A DNA stretch of 5,622 bases. It comes from Candidatus Nanopelagicales bacterium (lineage in GTDB: Bacteria > Actinomycetota > Actinomycetes > S36-B12 > GCA-2699445). The stretch is taken from the NCBI GenBank assembly GCA_029939085.1, contig JAOZTQ010000103.1, positions 1-5,622 on the forward strand. Direction: 5' to 3'. A program made the translations under genes and the position numbers. The notes below the pieces were generated by a model. The model ran no database searches. It was given only the letters and a program-made list of their open reading frames with translations, and had not been told where the DNA came from. This document shows, in pieces, positions 1 through 5,394 of the stretch (positions are counted from its first letter, which is position 1; every line of letters begins with the position of its first letter).

Positions 1-128
1 TCGCCGCTGTGGGCAAGTTCAGCTTCGCTGTCGATCCACAGCGGCCAGAGAAATAGAGCCAACCCGATAGCCGAGGCTACGACCAAGGCCGTGATTCGCC
101 TTTTGTCTAACGCGACCGCGCGGTTCAC
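1..128 (-). CDS. cbrT: ECF transporter substrate-binding (S) component, predicted cobalamin-specific CbrT-like; N-terminal 42 residues only
   Basis: The reading frame starts with GTG at 128 and runs off the left edge after 42 codons. The peptide begins MNRAVALDKRRITALVVASA, followed by IGLALFLWPLWID and a tail ending AELAHSG. A short basic N-terminus, one hydrophobic helix (about residues 12-31) with an FLWPL motif, and a following loop with AHS resemble the first helix of actinobacterial ECF S components. The start is well fixed: an in-frame TGA lies at 141-143, and GTG at 128 is the only start codon between it and the coding stretch. A GGAG Shine-Dalgarno sits 7 nt upstream. The gene overlaps the stop of the ATPase gene by 4 nt (GTGA), so it is the third cistron of the operon. 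An S component binds the vitamin in the membrane and docks on the T/ATPase module. Cobalamin as substrate is inferred from the riboswitch upstream of the operon, not from this short peptide. Confidence 0.8.
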   Translation of the reverse strand, partial: MNRAVALDKRRITALVVASAIGLALFLWPLWIDSEAELAHSG

Positions 129-1780
129 CGTACTGCTCCATCACTAGGGCGGTGCGGTTCAGTTGCAACCGCCGCCTGAACTGCGGCTAGCGTTAGCAGC
201 GGAAGCGGGTTAAGTACTTTTGCGACTTGTGGGGCAAAAGCAGGAGAGGCGGTAGCCGCCGTATTCGCATCGGCGTCCAAAACAATATCTCCGTCCCCGA
301 TCATTACCACTCGAGTACATACCGCAGCCACCAATTCCACATCGTGAGTTGCCACCACTACCGCCTGACCGTGAGCTGCTAATTCACGTAGTAGCTCGGT
401 CAGCGTCACCTTCGCTGAATAATCAAGTCCTCTAGTGGGTTCATCAAGTAAAAGTAGATCCGGAGCTGCAGATGCGACTAGTGCGACAACTAGAGCTAAG
501 CGAGTCCCTTCCGATAGATCTCGTGGATGCATCTGCGGGTCGATATCTGCGCGTAGCCGCTGGAAAAGAGCCAATGTCGAACCATCGGCAAGTTCAGATG
601 TCCGGTCCGCTGCGGCGCACTCAGCTTCTACTGATTCCGCCCACAGCATGAGAGCTGGTTCCTGCGGGACCATGCCGACAGTAGTCACCAACTCAGTTCC
701 CTCAAGTTGGGTCGGATTAAGTCCACGAACGCTCACCTGCCCAGCCGAGGGTGACGTACTACCGGAAAGCATCTGCAGAAACGTTGACTTTCCGGAGCCG
801 TTGCGTCCCATTAAGGCGACAACCTCACCGGGTGAAACCCGAAAGTCGATTGAACGAAGTACCACTCGACCGCCTCGGTTTATGGATGCATGAGAAACGT
901 CAGCTACGGCCTCAGTGGTTTCGGACTCGGACCCTGTTTCGACATTCGGCACGTCGGTTATCCGAACAGAAATATCCTGACGCAAACTGGCAGCTTGCCG
1001 ACGAGCATCACGAATCGAAAGCGGCAGTGGATCCCAACCCGCCCATCGACCTAACTCAACGACTGGCGGAGCCACCGGTGCGGAAATCATCGCGTGAGCT
1101 GGATTTGAGTCCCGTGTCACTTCGCCGCGACCGGTCAAGCAGACTACAGAGTCGGCATATTGGACCACTCGCTCTAGGCGATGCTCCGACATCAACACAG
1201 TGAGTCCGAGATCGTGGACAAAACGTTGAATCGCTGCCAATACCTCTTCGGCAGCCTGCGGGTCGAGTGCCGAAGTCGGTTCGTCGAGTACTAGCACGCT
1301 GGGCTGTGCCGTCATTACCGATCCGATAGCAACTCGCTGTCGTTCACCGCCAGACAAGGTCCGCAGGGGCCGATTCCGTAACGATGCCAGTCCCAGCAGA
1401 TCGAGAGTTTCTTCTACACGACGGCGCATCACGTCGGCTGGTACGGCCAACGACTCCATGGTGTAGGCCAACTCGTCTTCGACAATGTCAGTGACAAAGC
1501 CAGCGGCTGGATCTTGTCGGACCACGCCGACCAGATCTGCCATCTCACGAGGTGCGAAGTCGGCTGTACTTCGATCTGCTACTGAAACTCGGCCGGCGAG
1601 AGTACCGCCCGTGAAATGTGGGGCCATTCCATTGACCAAATTCAAAAGTGTGGACTTGCCTTTGCCGGTATGTCCGACGACTAGAGCCAGTTCACCCTCA
1701 GGAATTTCCATACTGACGTTTCGCAACACTGGTTCCGTGGCGTCCTGATAGGAAAATGTGACCTGGTCAAAGCTGATCAT
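125..1780 (-). CDS. cbrU: Duplicated (fused) ATPase subunit of an ECF vitamin transporter, predicted cobalamin CbrU-like
   Basis: This 551-residue protein carries two complete ABC ATPase domains in one chain, replacing the separate EcfA and EcfA' subunits. It hydrolyses ATP on the cytoplasmic face to drive vitamin uptake. Domain 1 (about 3-220) has Walker A GHTGKGKST at 36-44, Q-loop Q89 followed by an EcfA-like DIVEDELAY stretch, signature LSGGERQ at 142-148, Walker B VLVLDEP at 162-168 and switch His200. A linker of about 75 residues follows. Domain 2 (about 295-500) has Walker A GRNGSGKST at 325-333, Q373, Walker B LLLLDEP at 442-448 and His479. Its signature reads LSEGTR (422-427) instead of LSGGE, so one composite ATP site is probably degenerate; as I recall, LSEG is usual in actinobacterial homologues. 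The ATG at 1780 overlaps the T-component stop by 4 nt (ATGA), with a weak GGTGA upstream. The symbol follows the predicted CbrTUV naming, and the U/V assignment is from memory. The ECF ATPase role is secure; the cobalamin substrate rests on the riboswitch. Confidence 0.92.
   Translation of the reverse strand: MISFDQVTFSYQDATEPVLRNVSMEIPEGELALVVGHTGKGKSTLLNLVNGMAPHFTGGTLAGRVSVADRSTADFAPREMADLVGVVRQDPAAGFVTDIVEDELAYTMESLAVPADVMRRRVEETLDLLGLASLRNRPLRTLSGGERQRVAIGSVMTAQPSVLVLDEPTSALDPQAAEEVLAAIQRFVHDLGLTVLMSEHRLERVVQYADSVVCLTGRGEVTRDSNPAHAMISAPVAPPVVELGRWAGWDPLPLSIRDARRQAASLRQDISVRITDVPNVETGSESETTEAVADVSHASINRGGRVVLRSIDFRVSPGEVVALMGRNGSGKSTFLQMLSGSTSPSAGQVSVRGLNPTQLEGTELVTTVGMVPQEPALMLWAESVEAECAAADRTSELADGSTLALFQRLRADIDPQMHPRDLSEGTRLALVVALVASAAPDLLLLDEPTRGLDYSAKVTLTELLRELAAHGQAVVVATHDVELVAAVCTRVVMIGDGDIVLDADANTAATASPAFAPQVAKVLNPLPLLTLAAVQAAVATEPHRPSDGAVR
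136..139 (-). promoter_or_regulatory. Shine-Dalgarno of the S-component gene
   Basis: GGAG on the minus strand, 7 nt before the GTG start at 128, lies inside the 3' end of the ATPase coding sequence. With the in-frame TGA at 141-143 it fixes the start of the S-component gene and supports translational coupling across the GTGA overlap. Confidence 0.6.
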
Positions 1781-2916
1781 GCGGTCACCGCAGTTCGCTC
1801 TGGTTGCTGTTCATTGGCCGCATCATTTTGACGAGGTAATGGGGGAGCCAGTACGGCGGGTAAGGCCGCAACGAGAAGTAAAGGTAAGGCAGCCAACGGA
1901 ATCTCGGGCCAGCCAAACGGGTAGGTCGGTCCCGTTAATGCTGGGTTGCTACCAAGTAGAACGAATCCCACCGCAGGGATGACGCCGCAGGTCACAATTA
2001 ACCATTCGGGTAAACCCCAGATATCGGGTCGATACCGGGTGCGGGAGACGCGCTTACCAGCCAACAAGGAGCCGGTTGCGGCCAGCGCGACACCCAGCAG
2101 CAACATAGGCCAACCGATCACGGTCACCCCGGCCACACCTGGCGTACTGCCATCGAGAAGCCCATAAAGACCAATCAACATGCCAATAAGACCAAGTAAC
2201 AGTAGAGCGGATGTAGTGAGCCGTGCCTTGCGCGGTATTCCCGCAGTCCGGCCATATCCTCGGGAGTCCATTGAGGCGGCAAGTGCTACTGAGCGCTCCA
2301 AGGCACCACTGAATAAGGGCATCGCCATCTGGGACCACGAACGCAAACCAGACGTGGAACGCCCGCGGAGCCGACGAGCCTCTCGGATTCTTGCGGCGTC
2401 ACTCACCAAGATCGGAGCGGTGGACATACATACAACAACGGCTACGCCAACTTCATACAACGCTGCGGGCACGATACGAAGTAGTCGACTCGGGTTGACC
2501 AGAGAGTTAGCGGCACCGATGCAGACCAACAGCACCGCGATGCGCAATCCATCGAATACTGCCTGTAGCAGGCCGGCGACTGTGACTGGTCCACCCAGTT
2601 GGACACCCGCCATCCATTCGGGCAGCGGGATTTCAGGTAGGGAAAATAGTGTTGGGCCAAAGTTGGGTGCGCCTAAAAAAATCTCCAAGACCACTCTGAT
2701 TGCGATTACGAGAAGTCCGAACTTTGCAAAGGCGATATACGACCTACCCCAGGGTCCCGGCACCCTGCGCTCGGCAACTACTACTCCGGCAGCTACCGCG
2801 ATCATCAACAAAAGAAGTGGATTCGTCGTTCGAGCTGCTGCCACCGCTAGACCTAAAGCCCAGAGCCACCACGCACCTGGATGAACCAGTCGAGGTGTGG
2901 TGAGAGCGGCGATCAC
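1777..2916 (-). CDS. cbrV: Transmembrane (T, CbiQ/EcfT-family) component of an ECF vitamin transporter, predicted cobalamin CbrV-like
   Basis: This 379-residue polytopic membrane protein couples ATP hydrolysis by the fused ATPase to toppling of the S component. Hydrophobic segments are visible at roughly 15-30, 33-49, 61-80, 113-138, 151-171, 235-254, 266-284, 304-322 and 339-357. The two cytoplasmic coupling motifs typical of EcfT proteins are present: REARRLRGRS (178-187) and a second one, AASMDSRGYGR (213-223). At 379 residues it is longer than classical EcfT/CbiQ (about 260). The extra C-terminal part adds three or four hydrophobic segments and a polar Gln/Glu tail. The start is GTG, with AGAAGGG 5 nt upstream at 2922-2928; starting there gives an N-terminus with HPGAWWLW, which I recall in actinobacterial homologues. 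It is the first cistron, directly downstream of the cobalamin riboswitch, and its TGA overlaps the ATPase ATG. The family is certain; the substrate is inferred from the riboswitch. Confidence 0.92.
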   Translation of the reverse strand: MIAALTTPRLVHPGAWWLWALGLAVAAARTTNPLLLLMIAVAAGVVVAERRVPGPWGRSYIAFAKFGLLVIAIRVVLEIFLGAPNFGPTLFSLPEIPLPEWMAGVQLGGPVTVAGLLQAVFDGLRIAVLLVCIGAANSLVNPSRLLRIVPAALYEVGVAVVVCMSTAPILVSDAARIREARRLRGRSTSGLRSWSQMAMPLFSGALERSVALAASMDSRGYGRTAGIPRKARLTTSALLLLGLIGMLIGLYGLLDGSTPGVAGVTVIGWPMLLLGVALAATGSLLAGKRVSRTRYRPDIWGLPEWLIVTCGVIPAVGFVLLGSNPALTGPTYPFGWPEIPLAALPLLLVAALPAVLAPPLPRQNDAANEQQPERTAVTA

Positions 2917-2921
2917 AATGG

Positions 2922-2928
2922 CCCTTCT
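2922..2928 (-). promoter_or_regulatory. Shine-Dalgarno of the T-component gene, likely target of riboswitch control
   Basis: AGAAGGG on the minus strand ends 5 nt before the GTG start at 2916. It lies about 65 nt after the end of the aptamer, where a cobalamin riboswitch acting on translation would be expected to hide or expose it. I could not find a convincing anti-Shine-Dalgarno by eye, so the mode of control stays open. Confidence 0.5.
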
Positions 2929-2956
2929 GCGGGCGGATGCGTCGGCTGCCGTTAGG

Positions 2957-3010
2957 CTGCCCGATCCGCAGTCCGCGGCGGATTCTGTCGAGCGGTATAG
3001 GGTCGGGCAG
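2957..3010 (-). promoter_or_regulatory. Putative riboswitch expression platform with competing helices
   Basis: On the minus strand, CTGCCCGA (3003-3010, the end of the B12 box) is perfectly complementary over 8 bp to TCGGGCAG (2957-2964). Bases 3003-3007 are also needed for the aptamer's closing helix, so the two pairings exclude each other. Between them sits a small hairpin, ATCCGC/GCGGAT (2964-2969 with 2978-2983, 8-nt loop), which shares one base with the alternative helix. There is no U-tract after these structures, so control of translation is more likely than intrinsic termination. The pairing is seen in the sequence; the switching role is inferred. Confidence 0.5.
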
Positions 3011-3084
3011 TCCGGCTCGCCTTGTGGGCTTACGGTTGCGGGTCAGCGTCGGATTTTCACCGACTTCCCCCGACCATATAAACC
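2994..3084 (-). ncRNA. Cobalamin (adenosylcobalamin-type) riboswitch aptamer upstream of the ECF operon
   Basis: The minus strand carries the conserved cobalamin riboswitch core in order. GGGGGAAG (about 3064-3071) leads into a hairpin GTCGG-TGAAAAT-CCGAC (3048-3064; P5 with its L5 loop), then CTGACCCGCAACCGT, whose CCCGCAACCGT lies at 3032-3042. Next comes a short GCC/GGC stem, then a B12-box-like segment, GAGCCGGACTGCCCGACC (3001-3018). The domain is closed by a helix I could pair by eye: GGTCGGG (3069-3075) with CCCGACC (3001-3007), extended by TATA with TATA and GG with CC. That bounds the aptamer at about 91 nt; a covariance model may extend it toward 3100. The family binds B12 and represses B12 uptake or synthesis genes. 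Its position, 78 nt before the T-component start on the same strand, predicts cobalamin-responsive control of the transporter operon. Confidence 0.93.
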
Positions 3085-3086
3085 TC

Positions 3087-3092
3087 AGTGTA
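3087..3092 (-). promoter_or_regulatory. Weak candidate -10 element for the ECF operon
   Basis: TACACT is the only TAnnnT hexamer I find on the minus strand between the aptamer and ettA. It would start transcription around 3079-3081, almost at the 5' edge of the aptamer, which would trim the outermost base pairs of its closing helix. No TTGACA-like -35 sits at the right distance. If real, the dyad at 3095-3138 covers its spacer and -35 region. Confidence 0.2.
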
Positions 3093-3094
3093 AG

Positions 3095-3138
3095 GCCAAC
3101 GCGACGCTGGTTACGCCTCCGAACCAGCGTTAGTTGGC
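3095..3138. repeat. Strong 44-nt dyad (inverted repeat) between divergent genes
   Basis: GCCAAC (3095-3100) pairs with GTTGGC (3133-3138), and ACGCTGGTT (3104-3112) pairs perfectly with AACCAGCGT (3122-3130). This gives 15 bp of stem with a 3x2 internal loop and a 9-nt apex. It lies just upstream of the aptamer on the minus strand and about 75 bp upstream of ettA. No T-run follows on either strand, so it is not a standard terminator. It could be an operator, or a leader hairpin in the minus-strand transcript. Confidence 0.75.
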
Positions 3139-3180
3139 GGTAGTCCTCGTTGTTTGGCGGGTTCAGGAGCCATCCCGGCG

Positions 3181-3222
3181 ATGCGCAACAAAGTGACGGC
3201 TTTACTCTTGCACCATGGCTGA
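3181..3222 (+). CDS. Possible 13-residue upstream reading frame overlapping the ettA start
   Basis: ATG at 3181 is preceded by AGGAG (3165-3169) with an 11-nt spacer, somewhat long. The frame encodes MRNKVTALLLHHG and stops at TGA 3220-3222, eight bases inside the ettA coding sequence and in a different frame. It might be a leader peptide or provide translational coupling for ettA, which has no Shine-Dalgarno of its own. It may equally be chance: the frame is short and there is no comparative support. Confidence 0.2.
   Translation: MRNKVTALLLHHG
3203..3208 (+). promoter_or_regulatory. Candidate -10 element for a leaderless ettA mRNA
   Basis: TACTCT fits the TAnnnT pattern and ends 6 nt before the ettA ATG, so transcription could begin at the A of the start codon. 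No purine-rich ribosome binding site lies in the 15 nt before the ATG, as expected for leaderless messages, which are common in actinobacteria. No clear -35 was found. This reading conflicts with the upstream reading frame at 3181, which needs a longer transcript. Confidence 0.4.
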
Positions 3223-4921
3223 ATTCATCTACACGCTTAGCAAGGCTCGAAAGGCGCACGGTGACAAGGTCATCCTTGACGATGTCACGTTGGCATTCCT
3301 ACCCGGCGCGAAAATCGGAGTTGTGGGTCCCAACGGTGCTGGTAAATCCAGTCTGCTGAAGATCATGGCTGGTATGGATCAGCCGTCCAACGGTGAGGCT
3401 CGACTGAGTCCTGGATACAACGTGGGGATTCTGGAGCAGGAACCGCAGCTTGATCCGGAAAAGACCGTTTTGGAGAACGTCGAGGAAGGCGTGCAAAAAA
3501 CCAAGGCGCTACTCGATCGATACAACCAGATTTCAGCAGAGATGGCCGATCCCGATGCAGACTTCGACGCGTTGATGGCTGAGATGGGAACACTGCAGGA
3601 GCAGATTGACCATAAGAATGCATGGGATCTCGATTCGCAGCTGGACCAAGCGATGGACGCGTTACGCTGTCCACCGCCAGATGCCGATGTCACCGTATTG
3701 TCCGGAGGTGAGCGGCGCCGGGTCGCGCTGTGCCGGCTTTTGTTAGAGCAGCCTGATCTATTGCTACTGGACGAACCAACCAACCACCTGGATGCCGAAT
3801 CAGTCTTGTGGTTGGAGCAGCATTTAGAGAAGTACCCGGGAACCGTCGTCGCCATAACCCACGATCGATACTTCCTAGACAACGTTGCCGAATGGATCTT
3901 AGAACTCGACCGGGGACGGGCCTATCCCTATGAGGGCAACTACTCCACCTATCTGGAGAAGAAGTCTGCACGGATGAAGGTCGAGGGTCAGAAAGACGCA
4001 AAACTGCAAAAACGGCTTGGCGACGAGCTGGATTGGGTTCGCTCAAACGCCAAGGCCCGGCAGACCAAATCACGAGCGCGGTTGCAGCGCTATGAGGAAA
4101 TGGCCTCAGAGGCTGAGAAGACCCGGAAGTTGGATTTCGAGGAAATCCAGATCCCACCGGGACCACGTTTGGGTTCCACGGTTGTTGAATCTGAGAATCT
4201 CACGAAGGCATTCGACGACCGGCTGTTGATGGACGATCTTTCGTTTTCATTGCCACGAAATGGCATCGTCGGGATCATCGGCCCGAATGGTGTCGGCAAG
4301 ACAACGCTATTTCGGATGATCGTGGCGGCTGCTGGAGCCGAGGATGTCGATGGTTCGGATAAGGAAGTTCTGCCGACTTCGGGCGATGTAAAGGTTGGTG
4401 ACACGGTGCTGCTGTCCTATGTTGATCAGTCTCGTGCCGGATTGGATCCGGAGAAGACGGTCTGGGAAGTAGTTTCCGATGGTTTGGATTGGATCAAGGT
4501 CGGCAATGTCGAGATGCCGTCACGTGCCTATGTCGGTGCATTCGGATTCAAGGGACCCGATCAGCAAAAGCCAACTCGAGTCCTTTCGGGTGGTGAGCGA
4601 AATCGACTCAATCTCGCTCTGACGCTTAAGCAGGGCGGCAATGTTTTGCTGCTGGATGAGCCGACAAATGATCTGGATGTGGAAACTTTAGGCAGTCTGG
4701 AAAATGCTCTGCTTGAGTTCCCGGGATGCGCTGTGATTACTTCTCACGACCGTTGGTTTTTGGATCGCGTGGCCACGCACATTCTCGCCTACGAAGGTGA
4801 TTCGCAGTGGTTCTGGTTTGAGGGCAACTTCGACTCCTACGAGAAAAATAAGGTTGAGCGCCTAGGTGAAGAAGCTGCCCGACCACACCGCACGACATAC
4901 CGGAAACTAACTCGTGACTGA
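3215..4921 (+). CDS. ettA: Energy-dependent translational throttle protein EttA (ABC-F family ATPase)
   Basis: This 568-residue soluble protein has two ABC domains and no membrane segment. EttA binds the ribosomal E site and regulates entry into elongation according to ATP/ADP state. NBD1 has Walker A GPNGAGKSS (38-46), Q75, signature LSGGE (162-166), Walker B LLLLDEP (182-188) and His216. Residues 95-140 form the short arm inserted in NBD1. The charged inter-domain linker (about 242-310, many Lys/Arg/Glu, including KARQTKSRAR) is the ABC-F hallmark. NBD2 has Walker A GPNGVGKTT (356-364), Q405, LSGGE (457-461), Walker B VLLLDEP (477-483) and His511. The C-terminus EEAARPHR...YRKLTRD matches EttA. 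The catalytic Glu residues (187, 482) are intact. Length is about 10-12 residues above the usual 555-558, explained by an acidic insertion near 371-391. The N-terminus MAEFIYTL matches homologues, fixing the ATG despite no Shine-Dalgarno. It is divergent from the ECF operon and convergent with the globin gene. Antibiotic-resistance ABC-F proteins are unlikely alternatives. Confidence 0.95.
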   Translation: MAEFIYTLSKARKAHGDKVILDDVTLAFLPGAKIGVVGPNGAGKSSLLKIMAGMDQPSNGEARLSPGYNVGILEQEPQLDPEKTVLENVEEGVQKTKALLDRYNQISAEMADPDADFDALMAEMGTLQEQIDHKNAWDLDSQLDQAMDALRCPPPDADVTVLSGGERRRVALCRLLLEQPDLLLLDEPTNHLDAESVLWLEQHLEKYPGTVVAITHDRYFLDNVAEWILELDRGRAYPYEGNYSTYLEKKSARMKVEGQKDAKLQKRLGDELDWVRSNAKARQTKSRARLQRYEEMASEAEKTRKLDFEEIQIPPGPRLGSTVVESENLTKAFDDRLLMDDLSFSLPRNGIVGIIGPNGVGKTTLFRMIVAAAGAEDVDGSDKEVLPTSGDVKVGDTVLLSYVDQSRAGLDPEKTVWEVVSDGLDWIKVGNVEMPSRAYVGAFGFKGPDQQKPTRVLSGGERNRLNLALTLKQGGNVLLLDEPTNDLDVETLGSLENALLEFPGCAVITSHDRWFLDRVATHILAYEGDSQWFWFEGNFDSYEKNKVERLGEEAARPHRTTYRKLTRD

Positions 4922-4930
4922 GGGTTTGAT

Positions 4931-5338
4931 TTAGCGCTCGAAGTAGGGATTAACGTTTACCATCGCATCGGCCGCTGAGACCAGGTAACGCCACAGTTCA
5001 TCTCGATCCGCTGGTGCGAGTTGCTCGTCGCACTCAGCAAGTGAGGCAGCCATCAATTCCACCCAACGGTCCCGCGCAGCCAAATCGATATGGAACGGGG
5101 CATGTCGCATTCGCAGTCGGGGATGTCCGCGTTCCTCGCTGTAAGTTTTCGGTCCGCCCCAGTATTGCTCGAGAAACATTCGAAGCCTGCGTTCAGCGGG
5201 TTCGAGATCCTCTTCCGGATATAGCGGTCGCAGAATGTCGTCATTAGCAACTCGCTGGTAGAAGCCGCCTACCAGTGCTGTGAAGAACGGTGCACCACCC
5301 AGTCGCTCGTACCAGCTAGAAGGTTCAGTGACTGTCAC
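4931..5338 (-). CDS. glbO: Group II truncated haemoglobin (HbO type)
   Basis: This 135-residue haem protein of the 2-on-2 globin family is cytoplasmic or membrane-peripheral. The family binds O2 and other diatomic ligands and is linked to respiration and NO/peroxide chemistry. Compared with remembered mycobacterial HbO, the key residues align with a constant offset of 4: B10 Tyr27 (GGFY), CD1 Tyr40 (PLYPEEDL), proximal F8 His79 (RMRHAPF) and G8 Trp92 (RDRWVEL). The group II block RMFLEQYWGGP (53-63) followed by TYSEERGHPRLR is intact. The C-terminus ends in NVNPYFER, slightly longer than HbO. Its TAA lies 9 bp from the ettA TGA, tail to tail, so the transcripts probably overlap. The GTG start at 5336-5338 gives a sensible N-terminus but has no Shine-Dalgarno. 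A DUF2867-type gene lies 56 bp upstream on the same strand, so it may be co-transcribed or have its own promoter. The family call is firm; physiological function is inferred from the family only. Confidence 0.95.
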   Translation of the reverse strand: MTVTEPSSWYERLGGAPFFTALVGGFYQRVANDDILRPLYPEEDLEPAERRLRMFLEQYWGGPKTYSEERGHPRLRMRHAPFHIDLAARDRWVELMAASLAECDEQLAPADRDELWRYLVSAADAMVNVNPYFER

Positions 5339-5343
5339 GTGAC
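5334..5343. repeat. Perfect 10-bp palindrome over the globin start codon
   Basis: GTCACGTGAC reads the same on both strands and contains the GTG start at 5336-5338. A further GTGAC lies at 5328-5332, so three GTGAC/GTCAC units occur in 16 bp. On the minus strand, GACAAT lies 6 nt before the GTG and could be the -10 of a leaderless message, with the palindrome then over the start site. This may be an operator or chance. Confidence 0.3.
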
Positions 5344-5394
5344 TATTGTCGCAAGTCCGAAATGAGCGCCCGGTCGCGGTCTAGACGGAAAGAC

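Noticed and set aside
435..1203. Plus-strand open frames of about 150 codons opposite the fused ATPase.
   Set aside because: They lie antisense to intact ABC motifs, have low-complexity Arg/Ser composition and show no family signature.
2180..2884. A 234-codon open frame on the plus strand opposite the T component.
   Set aside because: It is fully antisense to a clear EcfT gene with conserved motifs. Its product is rich in Ser, Thr, Pro and Arg with no recognisable domain, as expected of an antisense shadow.
3095..3138. The strong dyad as an intrinsic terminator.
   Set aside because: No T-run follows the stem on either strand, and it lies upstream of both divergent genes, not at a gene end.
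2744..3259. A 171-codon minus-strand frame spanning the intergenic region and both gene starts.
   Set aside because: It covers the riboswitch and overlaps the starts of two well-supported genes. The peptide is Arg/Ser-rich with no motif.
3215..4921. ABC-F protein as an antibiotic-resistance ribosome protection factor.
   Set aside because: The N-terminus, the short NBD1 arm, the linker and the EEAARPHR...KLTRD C-terminus fit the housekeeping EttA family. There is no long antibiotic-resistance-domain loop and no resistance context.
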